Shown piece by piece: positions 45,301-55,013 of a stretch of DNA of 64,000 bases. The notes below the pieces were generated by a model, which was not told where the DNA came from, did not search any database, and saw only the letters and a program-made list of their open reading frames with translations. Location: contig JAGMUV010000018.1 of assembly GCA_020744425.1 (NCBI GenBank), positions 248,001-312,000 of the forward strand, given 5' to 3'. Made by a program: the position numbers and the translations under genes. Each line of letters opens with the position of its first letter. The stretch's first letter is position 1. The stretch comes from Dactylonectria macrodidyma. Its lineage: Eukaryota > Ascomycota > Sordariomycetes > Hypocreales > Nectriaceae.

Positions 45301-46454
45301 AGACCGTCGACAATGAGAGTACAGCCGGGAACAAGGTGAAGCAGATCTTTAAAGATCGTGATGACGTTGGCACGGGACACGATGGGTACTGGATCGGCAT
45401 CCCATTTCTGGCGTACGTGTGCAAACGCGGCTTCGTTTTGTGAAACGACCTGAGCGGTCCATGATCGGAGCGCTATGAAAGCGTCATCTCGACTCTCGAG
45501 GCCGGATGAGAAGAAAAAGTGAGCAACGGGCGTGTCAAGAGTGGAGGAGACGTGTTTGACGATATGCGCACAGAGGATCGTTTTCCCGAACCCAGCCGGC
45601 CCGTTGATCCAAAGCAGTTTTGGACCTGCTGTGAAATCATTGTCAAGCCATTGTTGGAATACAGGCCGCTGAAGGATCCAGTCGCAAGTGCCATCGAGCC
45701 TTGCCTCGGTGGAGTCGTGGTATGTTTCATTCGGGGACCAGTGGCCGAGCCATTGCTGGACTTCTCGTCGTATATCAGTCTCGCTCTGCCTGTTGGCCTC
45801 CTCAATCTGAGCGAGGAGCCGTCGCAATTCAGCGGGTAAGTCAAAAGTTGAAGGAGCTCCTGCTATTGATAAAAGCGTTAGCAATGTTTGAACTTGAGGT
45901 GGCTTCGGTTGCAACATACTCGACTCGGACGAGATGTTGAGCACGTTTAGTTCGTCGATAGACCACGCACCATGGGCTGGTACCAAATTGTGCAGTTGCT
46001 GGACCAACTGTTCGAAGAGGAGAATCTGATCTGTTCTCTCTGTTTTGCCACGGAGTGCCCAGCTAAGCTTCTGTCGTCTCAAGCCGCGAGCCCGAGTTTG
46101 AAGTGGTCTCGACGAGCTACCGTCACCGGGCATCGCGGCTTGGCTGGAGCGGGATAGAGCAACATCGGACGCATCGGATAGTGTCTTGATGATTTTGAGG
46201 ATATCCTGAACTGTCGCAGATATGCCATGTTCATCGAGAGCCGGATGATGCTGCTCTGAGAGGGCGGCTTTTTCAAGCCCGACACACCGGCCCCATTTCT
46301 CAAGGCGGACCTTGGCAGCTCTGAATCTGGTGTCAAGCACCTGCGAGTCGGCCCCGAAGGACAGGTAGGTGTGGATCATGTCCACGGCCTCTAAGCAAGA
46401 GCTGAAGAGGCCGGCCAGGCCAGCGATGCCAACGGCCAGGCCAATCGGCTCCAT
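42393..46454 (-). CDS. NLR-like protein: HeLo-like, NACHT, 14 ankyrin repeats, ZZ zinc finger
   Basis: Single-exon 1353-residue protein. The start is the ATG at 46454 (MEPIGLAVGIAGLAGLFSSC); the upstream open frame has only a TTG. Residues 1-~200 match the HeLo/prion-inhibition type N-terminus (helical, amphipathic first helix), the cell-death effector class known from HET-S and related fungal NLRs. NACHT: Walker A GPAGFGKT at 285-292, Walker B TLIVDGLDEC at 379-388, then a winged-helix-like region. Fourteen ankyrin repeats occupy ~755-1290, with a ~40-residue insert between repeats 11 and 12. The C-terminus has three CxxC pairs (CDAC, CDIC, CLLC) and a final His in SASHTL, as in ZZ fingers. 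Repeats 3+4 and 5+6 are a duplicated 69-residue pair. By family knowledge it would sense a ligand through ankyrins, oligomerise by NACHT and trigger HeLo-mediated membrane damage in self/non-self recognition; the ligand is unknown. Confidence 0.88.
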   Translation of the reverse strand: MEPIGLAVGIAGLAGLFSSCLEAVDMIHTYLSFGADSQVLDTRFRAAKVRLEKWGRCVGLEKAALSEQHHPALDEHGISATVQDILKIIKTLSDASDVALSRSSQAAMPGDGSSSRPLQTRARGLRRQKLSWALRGKTERTDQILLFEQLVQQLHNLVPAHGAWSIDELNVLNISSESSMLQPKPPQVQTLLTLLSIAGAPSTFDLPAELRRLLAQIEEANRQSETDIRREVQQWLGHWSPNETYHDSTEARLDGTCDWILQRPVFQQWLDNDFTAGPKLLWINGPAGFGKTILCAHIVKHVSSTLDTPVAHFFFSSGLESRDDAFIALRSWTAQVVSQNEAAFAHVRQKWDADPVPIVSRANVITIFKDLLHLVPGCTLIVDGLDECTYLDNHSTSVTRFIDTVIGAVVGTDARVLVVSRAEPEIRHALTTQADGAFTEYEIWHDDVQPDTATYARNIVDRKLPNKSDDIRSTLAVIMNDRCEGQFIWLKMQEKSLRKGMNKQQLEKSIKETPTGLNQLYDQTWQRITQYPEWERQRTHALLRWAAFAVRPLTVGEVTEAVLIDGFQDAIVENLPDAIDDDYIDSEIVNLCGSLLEVRGQQLETSASLQTVHLTHFSVKQYLLYNLPTPGLMEENESLWDGYHNALLAKSCLHYISFQRIWQSVTDGAPCPGMAFRNYAAASWHRHVKSGLPSDRALLPLAIQFLDRRNPTWNHWKTWFDEQYPDFQDLATASSPLDPICYAVNLRLDDVAMVLMKQPTWGLGEESDFADNILLVASLCGNYDIVKMLLDRNANPSAVCKSGKTPMYLASEFGELEVTRLLLAEQADFTLADDHGWTPINVASAEGHLQVVELLVQNGVDFNTPNNENGMKMTPLYSASRYGHLEVVKLLLQKGADHAVPNIGGWTPVNAASHAGNLEVVKLLIKNGADFNTPTRECQLKRTPLYSASTCGHSEVVEFLLEVGADMNVANTYGSTPLNSAALGGHLATVKCLLRKGADLTVANNEGHTPLHSAVGKGHLNVAQFLLEKAADLSIPDRTGATPLHRAAQNGHLEVVKLLLETGADFTITDNEGFSSLHLAAENGHSIVVRWLLENGADGSFESRTRWTPLTLAISHGHLEVVELLLEYEEDLKVARSGKRNPLRSVPCYDNLDRGHDIDFETPQLLKSNNNNQEGIEDALGVTPLIIAARNGDTRIVEVLLTQKTCTPSHTDWYGSTALFAAARSGHANTVELLLTVDNTPMDQEDGFGRTALWWAELYGHSRVAELLRHRAKKQGIVLNHDAPTPRNMPCGTNGNVICDACLIAVPLGCDIYHCDICNGGDFDICLLCFEMGVRCLSASHTLRMFKKIPDGT

Positions 46455-46853
46455 GATACCAGATGGTGCGATGATGGATGACAAGATGGGGAGTTGGGTA
46501 ATTAGCAGGTGGGTGCGAGTGGGACAGAGATAGCTGATTATCTAATCTCTCTCTGCACAGCCACATATCCTGCATCCTGAGCCTACGCCATAGCTTACAC
46601 CGCTATAAATGATACAGCTCAGGCTGAATGGAACTGTCTCACAAGACGTAGTTATGAGAAATGTATAGGATCGGCAGTTTGGTCAACAGACTCCACAAGC
46701 ACAGCCTCTCAATAGAGTGATGAGAAGCACACGAGACCCTGTTTCTCAGTGTGCGAGGTTGACTTGATTTTCTCAAATGACTCTTGCGGGATATCGTGCT
46801 GCAGAAGAAGAAGGCGATGGAAAGTAAATGATAACAATGCCGCGACGGACTAG
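46455..46853. other. Upstream region of the NLR-like gene
   Basis: 399 bases with no ORF of note. It contains the minus-strand NLR promoter. I searched it for an exon with a signal peptide that could start the adjacent plus-strand cysteine-rich remnant and found none in the right phase. Confidence 0.4.
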
Positions 46854-47203
46854 CGAGTCCCAGCACGATACGGCGGCCCTCCATCGGGATGCCAGCGGTT
46901 AGTTGGCCAGATTGGTGGAAAAAGCAATGGAATCTGCCATTGTGAAGCTCCTTGCGACATTGAATATGAAGAAGCCGATGAGAGACTGGTGATTCCGGTT
47001 TCAGTAGCCACCGCCATCGTTCTTTCTCCAGCCTCTTGTGAGATATTTGCGTACCAAGATGTCTATTGCAAAGGTAAGTCATCAATTATGCTGGTAGCAA
47101 ATAACTGTTCTATTCAGACTTCTCAGATTTGTGCAAATTCATTTCATGGAGTCCTTCATATGCTGGTGACTCAGAATGTGCCCAGTCCTTCAACACAGTG
47201 TGA
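46854..47203 (+). pseudogene. Small cysteine-rich gene remnant, two exons, start not found
   Basis: A plus-strand frame opens after a stop at 46851-46853 and runs to a donor GTAAGT at 47074. The 44-bp intron ends at 47117 (ttctattcag) with a taact branch-like sequence; the second exon continues in phase to TGA at 47201-47203. The joined reading is about 102 codons without a stop and has eight cysteines, including SNGICHCEAPC, SCEIFAYQDVYCKD and DLCKFISW. No in-frame ATG or signal peptide is present; the TAG at the opening could be the acceptor of an upstream intron (ggactag) whose first exon I cannot find. It may be a 5'-truncated pseudogene or a real gene with an undetected first exon. I do not recognise the family. 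Confidence 0.4.
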
Positions 47204-47214
47204 TCTGAGATCTC

Positions 47215-47545
47215 TCAGTCTTCCACCTCAAGCGGACGACATATGGCGAGTATGTTAAACCCTCCACCACCAAAGGCCCAGGTTGAGAGATCACCACCAG
47301 GGCATGTTGACAGAGTCATAGGAACCTCAATTTCAGCGAAAAACTCAATGTAGTCTCCAAGCTTTGCCGGCAGATATTCCCAGTGGGAACCCGCCAGTCC
47401 TGGTCGGGGCTATGAAGTCTTCCACTAGTTTGCGAGCGGTCGTATCTACGATGCTGATATAGAAAGCACAACTGGCAAAGAAGACAGAGCCTTCGGAAAA
47501 AAATGTAGCTGAGGTTAGGCATGATATGCTATATTGCAAGGAAGA
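47215..47545 (-). pseudogene. Frameshifted remnant, possibly DUF1989 family C-terminus
   Basis: On the minus strand, the frame at 47364-47215 reads KLGDYIEFFAEIEV.. then LSTCPGGDLSTWAFG and ends CRPLEVED before TGA. This resembles the end of DUF1989 (urea-carboxylase-associated) proteins as I remember them; no search was possible. Upstream, another frame (47545 downward) carries RKLVEDFIAPTRTGGF and SAGKAW, and the two meet with a frame change near 47358. The rest of the family domain is missing. It lies tail-to-tail with the cysteine-rich remnant, 11 bases between stops. Family call tentative. Confidence 0.35.
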
Positions 47546-49824
47546 ATCTGCTAGGTGGCTACCAGAAAGAGCAAGGTAAATTCGAACCTTGATGCCGCAA
47601 TGCGAATGTCTCCTCGTTCCCTTGACGAAACAGATTGTCTTAAAAACTAATAGGCCGAAGGCAATAAGATCGACTGGGATAAGAGAGATCGGAAAGTCCT
47701 CTTGATATTAACGCACACCCACCAGGCGGCTGATTAAGATCAAATGTACGATTTCAAAAGCTGAGAAGAAATTGCGAACTTGCGACAATCAGGTAGTACA
47801 TTCAAACTGGAAGTAACCAAGCAAAGACCATGTTAGACACCCCTACCCTGTAACAAGGTGTGTTCTAAGATCGCCATCACTTTTGCCCAGCTACCTTTTT
47901 TAAGAATTTTCTTTTCTTTTTTTTAAAAAAATTAGAAATTCTAGGTAGTTTATAGCTCGATAAATATAGGAGACAAGCACATCTATCTCCACACCACCCG
48001 CGCCTACAACGCCTGTACCCGTCCCGCCCTCGTCGCCTCCAACCCCCCAGTTTCCCGTGGTTTGTTTTTGTGTGTATCTTGCCCCCCTCCTCACTTTGTC
48101 CGTCAGTAGGGATTAATCCAAACCGCTGTACGGATATAGCATAGTAACGAATCGAATCGAACCCACAGTATTATCAGTGCAACCCGGCCATCAGTCATGG
48201 CTCGGCCTAGCTGTCGAAGTTGGCTCTTCTGCTTCATGGTCATAGCCCATCCCATCGGAGTAGCTTGTTTGGCCCCATTGTGGAAAAAAAGACGACATGT
48301 AATGATTCTAGTTCCACCGACGAAGTACCCCTCCTCCCCCATCCTCGTTCGCTTTCTCATCATCGTTTTAATACTCGGCGGCTTTTCCTCCACAAGTTTT
48401 GTCTCTGCCCCTCCCCTTCTCCTCTCGCCGCTTTTATCCCTCCTCTGCACCTCACCACACCCTCTTCCCGCTGCGTCTACCGTTTAGGCTGTGTCGAGTG
48501 CGTTGCATTGCGTTGCATCTGGCTGCGCCTGAAAGCTACAAACCTCCAACCAAAAAACTTCATCCCACAGACGCACTTGTTGCCACTGCCTGTATTTTTT
48601 TTTAGAGTGGCCCCTCCCTTCTGGCTAGTCACTTTGTGCATGCTGCGCCACACTCGCCCTGCCAGATAATTCTTTCGCCTTGCCACAATCAACGTGTACC
48701 TTTGGAACAAGTCAACTTCAAAGGCGCGCACAGCACTTATTGAGAACCACGGGAAATATCACACCATATTTAACAATTGCAAGCGGTGGAGCCACGGAAA
48801 TGTTCAATACTATTTGTGATGTTACGGAGTTCCTTCGCGCTCTTTGGACGTGGCTGGCTGAACCTTAAGATGTATGCAGGAGATGACGGATTCAGTACCA
48901 TGTTAAATGTGCTCTCTCACTTCTTGTATTATTAACGGCCAAAAAAGTATCCATTCAGCGCCCTCATCCTACCCTGACTTCCCCAAAGAAACATGAATAG
49001 ACCAAACACCCATGCACCTCAGACGTGACTCCGCTGAGACGGAGATTCCCGAGTGTGGAAAGCCTAATACTAAAGCTTATCGCTAGGCTGTCAGGCTGAC
49101 TTGGTTGAGCCGTTCCCTTCCGTCGACCGTCGGGCGAGCGCGTCAGAGGCCACGACTGAAAGGCGGGGTTGACATCTGGAAGGGCATGGGTTCGCCCCAG
49201 GACGGAGGGTGTGAATTATGAACTACTTGCAGCTTCAAAAAGCAGGATGGGATCTTCCTGCATTTGGAATGAAGGAAAGGCCCCAGGGAAACATTAATGC
49301 CCTAAAGCAAATCGTCTATAAAGAGTAGCTGGCTGACCTAGGCTAACTTGACTAATGCAAGAATCCCGACCTCGTAAAAGAGGCACCGGTTTTAATAAGC
49401 CCTTTTTCAACATAGGCCGTGGCATATAATGATGGAGAATTGCTTGTATATGGCACCGTTCATACACCACCCTGCGTGGCGAATACACTTATGAGGTAAT
49501 AAGGCAATATTTACCAGCGAATTTGTATTAGGCTGTCACCCAAATATCGTGACTGGAGTGATTATAAGGGAGAATGTTTGGAGGCGGCCGCCACAACGGT
49601 CTTCTGGGATACCTAACTGGAGGTTTTACAACGGAGCTGAAATTTAGTGACATATGATATTACAACCAGCTGGAAAGGATGCCACCTGATGAATTAGATG
49701 CAAATATAGAAACGGATGATCTTACATATCGGCCGACTTTTCACATGAGAATTTGTCTTCATTGAGATTACTCTCCTCTCCAACATTCGACAAGCTCAAG
49801 GATCGAAGGCCAGCCTGATCAAGC
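47546..49824. other. Intergenic, no convincing gene
   Basis: 2.3 kb. A pyrimidine/A-rich tract (ttcttttctttttttt then aaaaaaa) is at about 47907-47934. Overlapping ORFs around 48103-48669 on both strands are Pro/Leu/Ser-rich by composition (ctcctc-type sequence) and look like chance readings. No promoter or RNA gene stands out except the likely leader of the next gene (49760-49824, CT-rich). Confidence 0.45.
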
Positions 49825-51762
49825 ATGAACAATACAGTCGGCATCTACCCTAGTGATCAAATGAGACGATGGAACACCATAGCTCGCTATGGGTGGCCGG
49901 TCGTCATCAGCAGCAGCACCTGGGCAATCACCGTTGCTTTAATAGCTCTCTTATACCAAGCAGTCGCGGTGCGACTCTTTCTTCCATACACCATGACTCT
50001 CTTCTCGCTTCTTTCTGAAGATCACCGAGAGTGGGATGTCGACCAGTTCAGAGTGGCCATGGCGAACACGACGAGCCCTCTTGGCGCACTAGTCAGTACG
50101 CCGGCCCAACGAAGCCTGCTTAGCAGTTGGCGCAAAAGGCACCGCCAGGCCGGGGGTATTGCTTTGCTTTGGCTCCTCGGCGCCATGGCATTGACTATAT
50201 TCCCCTTCCTTCTGCCTTTAGCTCTGGCTAGGGGTATTCCTGTGGTCCAAGGGGTTCCTGGCTCCGCTGAGTTTTGCAGTCCGATGCTTAATTTCAGCAC
50301 TTGGATGGCTTCAGCCCATTATGACCAGTTGCTATCTCTAGACATGATGCGGTCTGTCGACTCGCGTGGATACAATTTTAGCGCCACGAATGCCAAGTCT
50401 GTCGGCCTCCCCCATGACAAAGACCGGGTCGTGATCTCCTCGGACTGTCCAAACTGGGCCCCCGTCTGCGAGCGGAATAATTCATTGCGAGTCGATATCG
50501 ACTTCTGGGTAAAGCAATCCGATTCGGGTGTGGCCAGCAAAACAGCGTCCGAAAATGCTGAATTCGGCGTGCTGAACACTTGCTATAAGCTGCAAGGTCG
50601 CAGCAAACTCCTTCAGAAGAGGGCAGACGGGGCGGACACATACGGACTGCTCTATGGTACAGCGAGTACCACTAGCGGAACTCCGTATGTGACCGAAGAA
50701 TTCACCCTTGCAGAGAAGTTTGGATACGGCTACAATTTATTCGCCTACTTCAATTCGACTGGGAGGTCGCGACAGCCCCTCTGGGAGCCCAATAGTACAC
50801 TCGCCCACGACGGCGATCTGACAATTCTCTTCTACCATATTGGCAACATTCTAAGCCCAGGTCCAAGCGATGATCCGGTCTTTGGGACCAGAAGCGCACC
50901 TATTAATGGCAGTCAGAGGTATGTCTACGCTCACGGAATCATACCAGTTATATGCAACACGAGCTATGCCTACTGCCCCGGCCAAGACGGAGATTGCGTT
51001 TCTCTGAGAGGCAATGATGCGGTTAGTGAATATGTGTACAAGCATGAGAATTCCAGTAATAGGGCAAGTCTGGGCTTCCTCGAACTCATGTGGATTAATA
51101 CATGGATCCCATTGTTTCACATCATCACTGGCAGCAGCGAGTCGGTATATGCCAGCCGCACTCTATCCCTCGGATCGACGCAGCTGGCTCCACGGGAGGT
51201 AAGCGGGCACGCTGAACTTGTCCGTCTAGCCCTCACGAGTCGTATGTTGCTCCTCACTTCTGCCAACCGAGCCGTGTCTGGCTGGCTCAAGTATGTCTCA
51301 CCCGGTCTCCCAGTGTGGACTGTGGACGTGAGGAAGGAACAGCTAGCTACGTGCCAGCTGACACTGATGGAGCAGCGGGGAAAGATTACAACATCAGCAT
51401 GGGTGATCCTCATTGTTGTCCTTATTGGTGGCGTGCTCCTGCTTCTCTCTTTCATGGGTCCCTTGCTTCGTTATTTCTTTTGGAAGCGGTTGTGTGTCTT
51501 CACGATTAGATGGAGGCTACGCACGGCACCCCATTTGCACCGAATAGCACTTGAGCGCGGGGACCCGAGACTGTTCTGGCCAGGCGATGCAACGGACGAA
51601 TGGCCGACTGGAAGAGGCTGTGCGGATAGGGTGGGATTGGTTGAGACTTCCACAGGATACCATGCCGTCTATGCACCTGACGCGGAGTTGAGATATGCGC
51701 CGAAGCATACCTCTAGGCGTGTAGATGAAATGGGCTTGATAGGGAATTCACTGTGTAGGTAG
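49825..51762 (+). CDS. Fungal multi-span membrane protein of unknown function
   Basis: Intronless 645-residue protein that I recognise only as a class of fungal hypothetical membrane proteins. Membrane segments are visible near residues 25-47 (VVISSSTWAITVALIALLYQ), about 50-63, 110-138 (GIALLWLLGAMALTIFPFLL) and close to the C-terminus (VILIVVLIGGVLLLLSFMGP). Between the third and last spans lies a ~390-residue segment with many N-glycosylation sequons (NFS, NNS, NST, NGS, NTS, NSS) and paired cysteines (CPNWAPVC, CNTSYAYC), indicating an extracellular or lumenal domain. A ~90-residue basic C-terminal tail would be cytosolic. No catalytic motif found. It lies upstream of a co-oriented amidase, 728 bp between them. 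Another ATG follows at codon 13, so the exact start is uncertain. Confidence 0.72.
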   Translation: MNNTVGIYPSDQMRRWNTIARYGWPVVISSSTWAITVALIALLYQAVAVRLFLPYTMTLFSLLSEDHREWDVDQFRVAMANTTSPLGALVSTPAQRSLLSSWRKRHRQAGGIALLWLLGAMALTIFPFLLPLALARGIPVVQGVPGSAEFCSPMLNFSTWMASAHYDQLLSLDMMRSVDSRGYNFSATNAKSVGLPHDKDRVVISSDCPNWAPVCERNNSLRVDIDFWVKQSDSGVASKTASENAEFGVLNTCYKLQGRSKLLQKRADGADTYGLLYGTASTTSGTPYVTEEFTLAEKFGYGYNLFAYFNSTGRSRQPLWEPNSTLAHDGDLTILFYHIGNILSPGPSDDPVFGTRSAPINGSQRYVYAHGIIPVICNTSYAYCPGQDGDCVSLRGNDAVSEYVYKHENSSNRASLGFLELMWINTWIPLFHIITGSSESVYASRTLSLGSTQLAPREVSGHAELVRLALTSRMLLLTSANRAVSGWLKYVSPGLPVWTVDVRKEQLATCQLTLMEQRGKITTSAWVILIVVLIGGVLLLLSFMGPLLRYFFWKRLCVFTIRWRLRTAPHLHRIALERGDPRLFWPGDATDEWPTGRGCADRVGLVETSTGYHAVYAPDAELRYAPKHTSRRVDEMGLIGNSLCR

Positions 51763-52490
51763 AGAACCCAACGAATCCGGCACTCGCGAGAGTTGCACAG
51801 GTTCAAGACGGCTGAAAGACAACTATTTCGGATTTGAAGGTGCAGATCGCCGCAAACAACAAGGGATCGGCGCTGATCAAGGCGCTGATGGTGGATAATG
51901 GGAAAGAGCAGGTACACTATTACCTGAAAAAGATCAAGGAAAACGCTGAAGTTGGTGGCGAAGCTGATTAAAGCCAGCTAGTATCGCTTCTTCCGCTATT
52001 AAGCTAGCTTTATAGCGGCGATGTGAGCGTTTCGGCGAAGATCAACGAGGAAGATGGAAAACTCCAAAAATTGCATCACCGACGACCAAATGTTGCCCAA
52101 TCAACGAGATAAAAAAAACATGGTAGCTATGGCAAGACAAACGGATGTTGCCTGCCCATCGATCCGCGGATTTTAATTCGTAATAACTCCATCAGGTTTG
52201 AGCCGGTCTATTCCTGGCGTATTATTTCTCGACCAAACATCCTGGACCGGTGAGTTTTGACCGGCCTATTTCCTCATTCGCCTTAGACGACCCCACCGGG
52301 ATATTACCGGCGGCTACAAGCAATGAGTATGGCTGGAGCTGATTAATTGACCAGGCTGGTGCAGTTCTTGGTTTGAGGGAAACATAGCTGGTAATTATAT
52401 AAAGAGCCGACAGCGAAGATGGAGAGCAGATTGTTCATCGCAGCATCTTTCTCATATCAACAAATATCAACAAACGCGTACTCAGTAACA
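51763..52490 (+). promoter_or_regulatory. Amidase promoter region
   Basis: 728 bases. Related direct repeats ccggtctattcctg (about 52204) and ccggcctatttcct (about 52262) flank a gaccggtgag segment and could be a paired regulator site. A TATA box follows at 52396. No gene seen; the ORF at 51669-51917 minus overlaps the membrane-protein gene and has no features. Confidence 0.45.
52396..52404 (+). promoter_or_regulatory. TATA box of the amidase gene
   Basis: TATATAAAG lies 95 bases before the chosen start at 52491. The in-frame ATG at 52419 is only 23 bases downstream of it, too close to be transcribed comfortably, so the box argues for the later start. Confidence 0.6.
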
Positions 52491-54520
52491 ATGGCCTCGC
52501 AAGATTTTATGTCCACCTCGGCTGGAGATTGGCAAAGCAAAGTGGCCCAGAAGCGCGCCAGCTGCCAGAAGGCCACCCCTCAAGCATGGACTCTCCCCAA
52601 GTCGATCCTCGAGAGTCTGCCAGAGTCAACGAACCTTGCCAAGACCAAGGTCAACTTGATTTCCCTCGACATACCGCGCCGCTCTGGAATCTTGACAGAA
52701 AGGGAGCTTAAAATTACCGAGTCGTTGAATGTGTCTGACTTACTTGAGGGTCTTGCATCTGGAAAGCTCACGTCGTTGGAAGTGACGCTGGCATTCTCGA
52801 AGCGAGCAGCCATCGCGCAGCAACTGGTAAGTCATAACCCGAAAATCTTGGGCAACACAAAAAGCCGTCATGGCATCCCTCTGTTATTATGATATTGACA
52901 TGTTTGACAGACAAACTGTTTGACGGAAACTTTCTTCGAACAGGCTCAAGAGAGAGCCCGAAACCTAGACGACTTGCGCAACAAGGGTAAGCTGGTTGGG
53001 CCGCTCCATGGGCTTCCAGTGAGTCTCAAGGATACGTACCAGGTTGAGGGGACGCAAGCAACCATCGGAGCCGTGGCCTTTCTAGATCGAACATCGAAGG
53101 AGAATTCTGCCTTGGTCGATATTCTGCTCGGACTGGGTGCAGTTCTTTATGTCAAGACCAATGTTTCCCAGGTGTTGATGGTATGTTTCAATCGGGCGAT
53201 TTGTTTGAATGGTGATTAATGATTCTCCAGACTGTGGAGTCGGATAACAACGTCTTTGGACGCGTGTTGAACCCATGGAACACCATGCTTACAGCTGGAG
53301 GATCAAGCGGCGGAGAAGGCGCCCTGGTTGCGTTCCGAGGATCGCCGCTTGGGGTTGGCACTGATCTTGCAGGTATGTAACTGACCATATATATATATAT
53401 ATATATACAACCCTGCGTTCTCTGACATGAATCTAGGATCTATCCGAATTCCGTCTCTTTGCTGCGGCACCTACGGATTCAAACCAACAGCGGGCCGAAT
53501 CGCGTACGGAGGGCAAGTCATGCCTCTCAACGCCGGCATCGGAGCCATTTTGCCATCTGCTGGCCCATTCGCAAACGATATGGAGGCGCTGCAAATCTTC
53601 ATGAAAGCCATCATCGACGCCAGGCCTTTCCGTCACGATGCAACAGCGATTGATGTGCCATGGAGAAACATTGATGGACCACCACGATCCGCGCTTCGAC
53701 TGGGCCTCCTAGCTGAAGATCCACTCTTCCCGCTTCAACCCCCCGTCAAAGAAACCGTTGCAAAGGTAGCCGAGATACTGCAATCTCATGGACACGAAGT
53801 TGTGCTGCTTGACCCGGCTGAATGCCATGTAGCAGCCGCGAACCAAATCGCTGGAGGTCTTCTCTCTTTAGACAGTACACCAGGCAAGATCATCGCATCC
53901 AGTGGCGAACCGATTGTTCCATCGATGAGAATGTTTGCTGAGCAAATGAAAAAGATCGACTGGAACTTTGTCCCGGATCTCACCTCAATGGATGATCTCC
54001 AAAAATTCGGCACTCTGCAAAACAAAAGGGCCGAAATCACCCAGGCTTGGCAGAGACTCTGGGTCAAATACGATATAGATGCTGTCATTTCGCCGTCGGC
54101 GCAGAATACAGCTGTGGAACACGACCAGTTTGGTTGGCCAGCGTATTCAACCTTCATGAATGTTCTTGACGTGAGTTTCACACCCGAAGAGAGTCGTGAG
54201 GATGATGTCCTTCAAACAGAAGTTGATGAAAAAAATAGTACCCGGCATGCATCATTCCCTTTGGCAAAGCAATGAAGAGCGACGAGGATTTCACCATCAA
54301 GCCAGGCCAAGGTACCCCTGCTTGTAAGTCACTCCCTGAAGACAAAATCACAGGTTTGGAGCATCTACTGATTTAGGCATGTTTAGATAATCCCGATGCC
54401 GTCGAAGGAGCCCCCTGCTCGATCCAGATCTTCACCAACCGAATGCGTGATGAAGAGTGTCTGGCTGTGGCGGCTGTCATTGACGCGTGCTTGAAGAACC
54501 TTCCTTCGGTCTGGTGCTAG
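52491..54520 (+). CDS. Amidase-signature enzyme (acetamidase-like)
   Basis: Six exons, 52491-52826, 52911-53180, 53231-53372, 53437-54170, 54239-54323 and 54387-54520, give 566 residues, typical of fungal acetamidases. Introns are 84, 50, 64, 68 and 63 bp with GT..AG ends; the third contains an (AT)n microsatellite. The catalytic Ser-Ser-Lys set is visible: K152 in GLPVSLKD, the cis-Ser in GGSSGGEGAL (S227/S228), and nucleophile S251 in GTDLAGSIRIP, which is assembled only by splicing. The end reads YPACIIPFGKA, then GAPCSIQIFTNRMRDEE, as in the family. It hydrolyses small amides to acid and ammonia, probably in the cytosol. The first in-frame ATG (52419) lies just after the TATA box, so 52491 is preferred. 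It is the last gene before the second RIP block. Confidence 0.9.
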
Positions 54521-55013
54521 CTTCGACTTGCATGAAAATGACCCTTGCGAGCGCGACTCAAACTCAACATTCTTGACCGAGTTTTGCTAAGGACTATGTT
54601 TGGAAAAGCGCCATGCTGGGAAGTTGACGCTTCTGTTTCTGATCTGCGAGAAGTTGATTTGCTACTTTTCTAAGAAGGGCAAACCGTCCGCCGCACATAC
54701 ACATCGTCCACTTACCCCAGCGGGCATGCTGTCATTGGCGAGCCTCCAGCTGAGAGCTCTCTGCATGTGGCGCGGATATCAGTCTTTGTTAAGATAAGAA
54801 GGAGATACTGAGAAGATGCTTTATATGTGTTAGCAAGGCACTCATTTTAGCAGGTGATAATAGAGCTATTTAGAATCTGATTTACAAATTCTACAGTTCT
54901 AGTAATTCAATTAAAGACTTTGAACATAAATATTCATTAAATTTGTAAAGCAGTATTAAGATCTAGTATTGTATTCATAATATATAATTTAATTACAAAA
55001 CACATTATAAATA
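54521..55013. other. Transition from gene island to AT-rich block
   Basis: Normal composition to about 54800, then abruptly A/T-rich. The ORF at 54600-54797 is unremarkable. No gene. Confidence 0.5.

Noticed and set aside
46455..46484. Ten-residue longer start for the NLR-like protein
   Set aside because: The extension begins with TTG, not ATG; the ATG at 46454 begins directly at the HeLo-like MEPIGLAV start.
48103..48669. Overlapping ORFs on both strands as a small secreted protein gene
   Set aside because: Driven by ctcctc-type low-complexity sequence; two or three frames are open together, which indicates composition rather than coding.
49160..49205. tRNA-like segment around gggttcgcccc
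   Set aside because: The T-loop-like motif has no matching acceptor, D or anticodon arms nearby.
52419..52490. Upstream in-frame ATG of the amidase as the start
   Set aside because: It lies 23 bases past the TATA box, so it is probably not in the transcript; the extension is not family-like.
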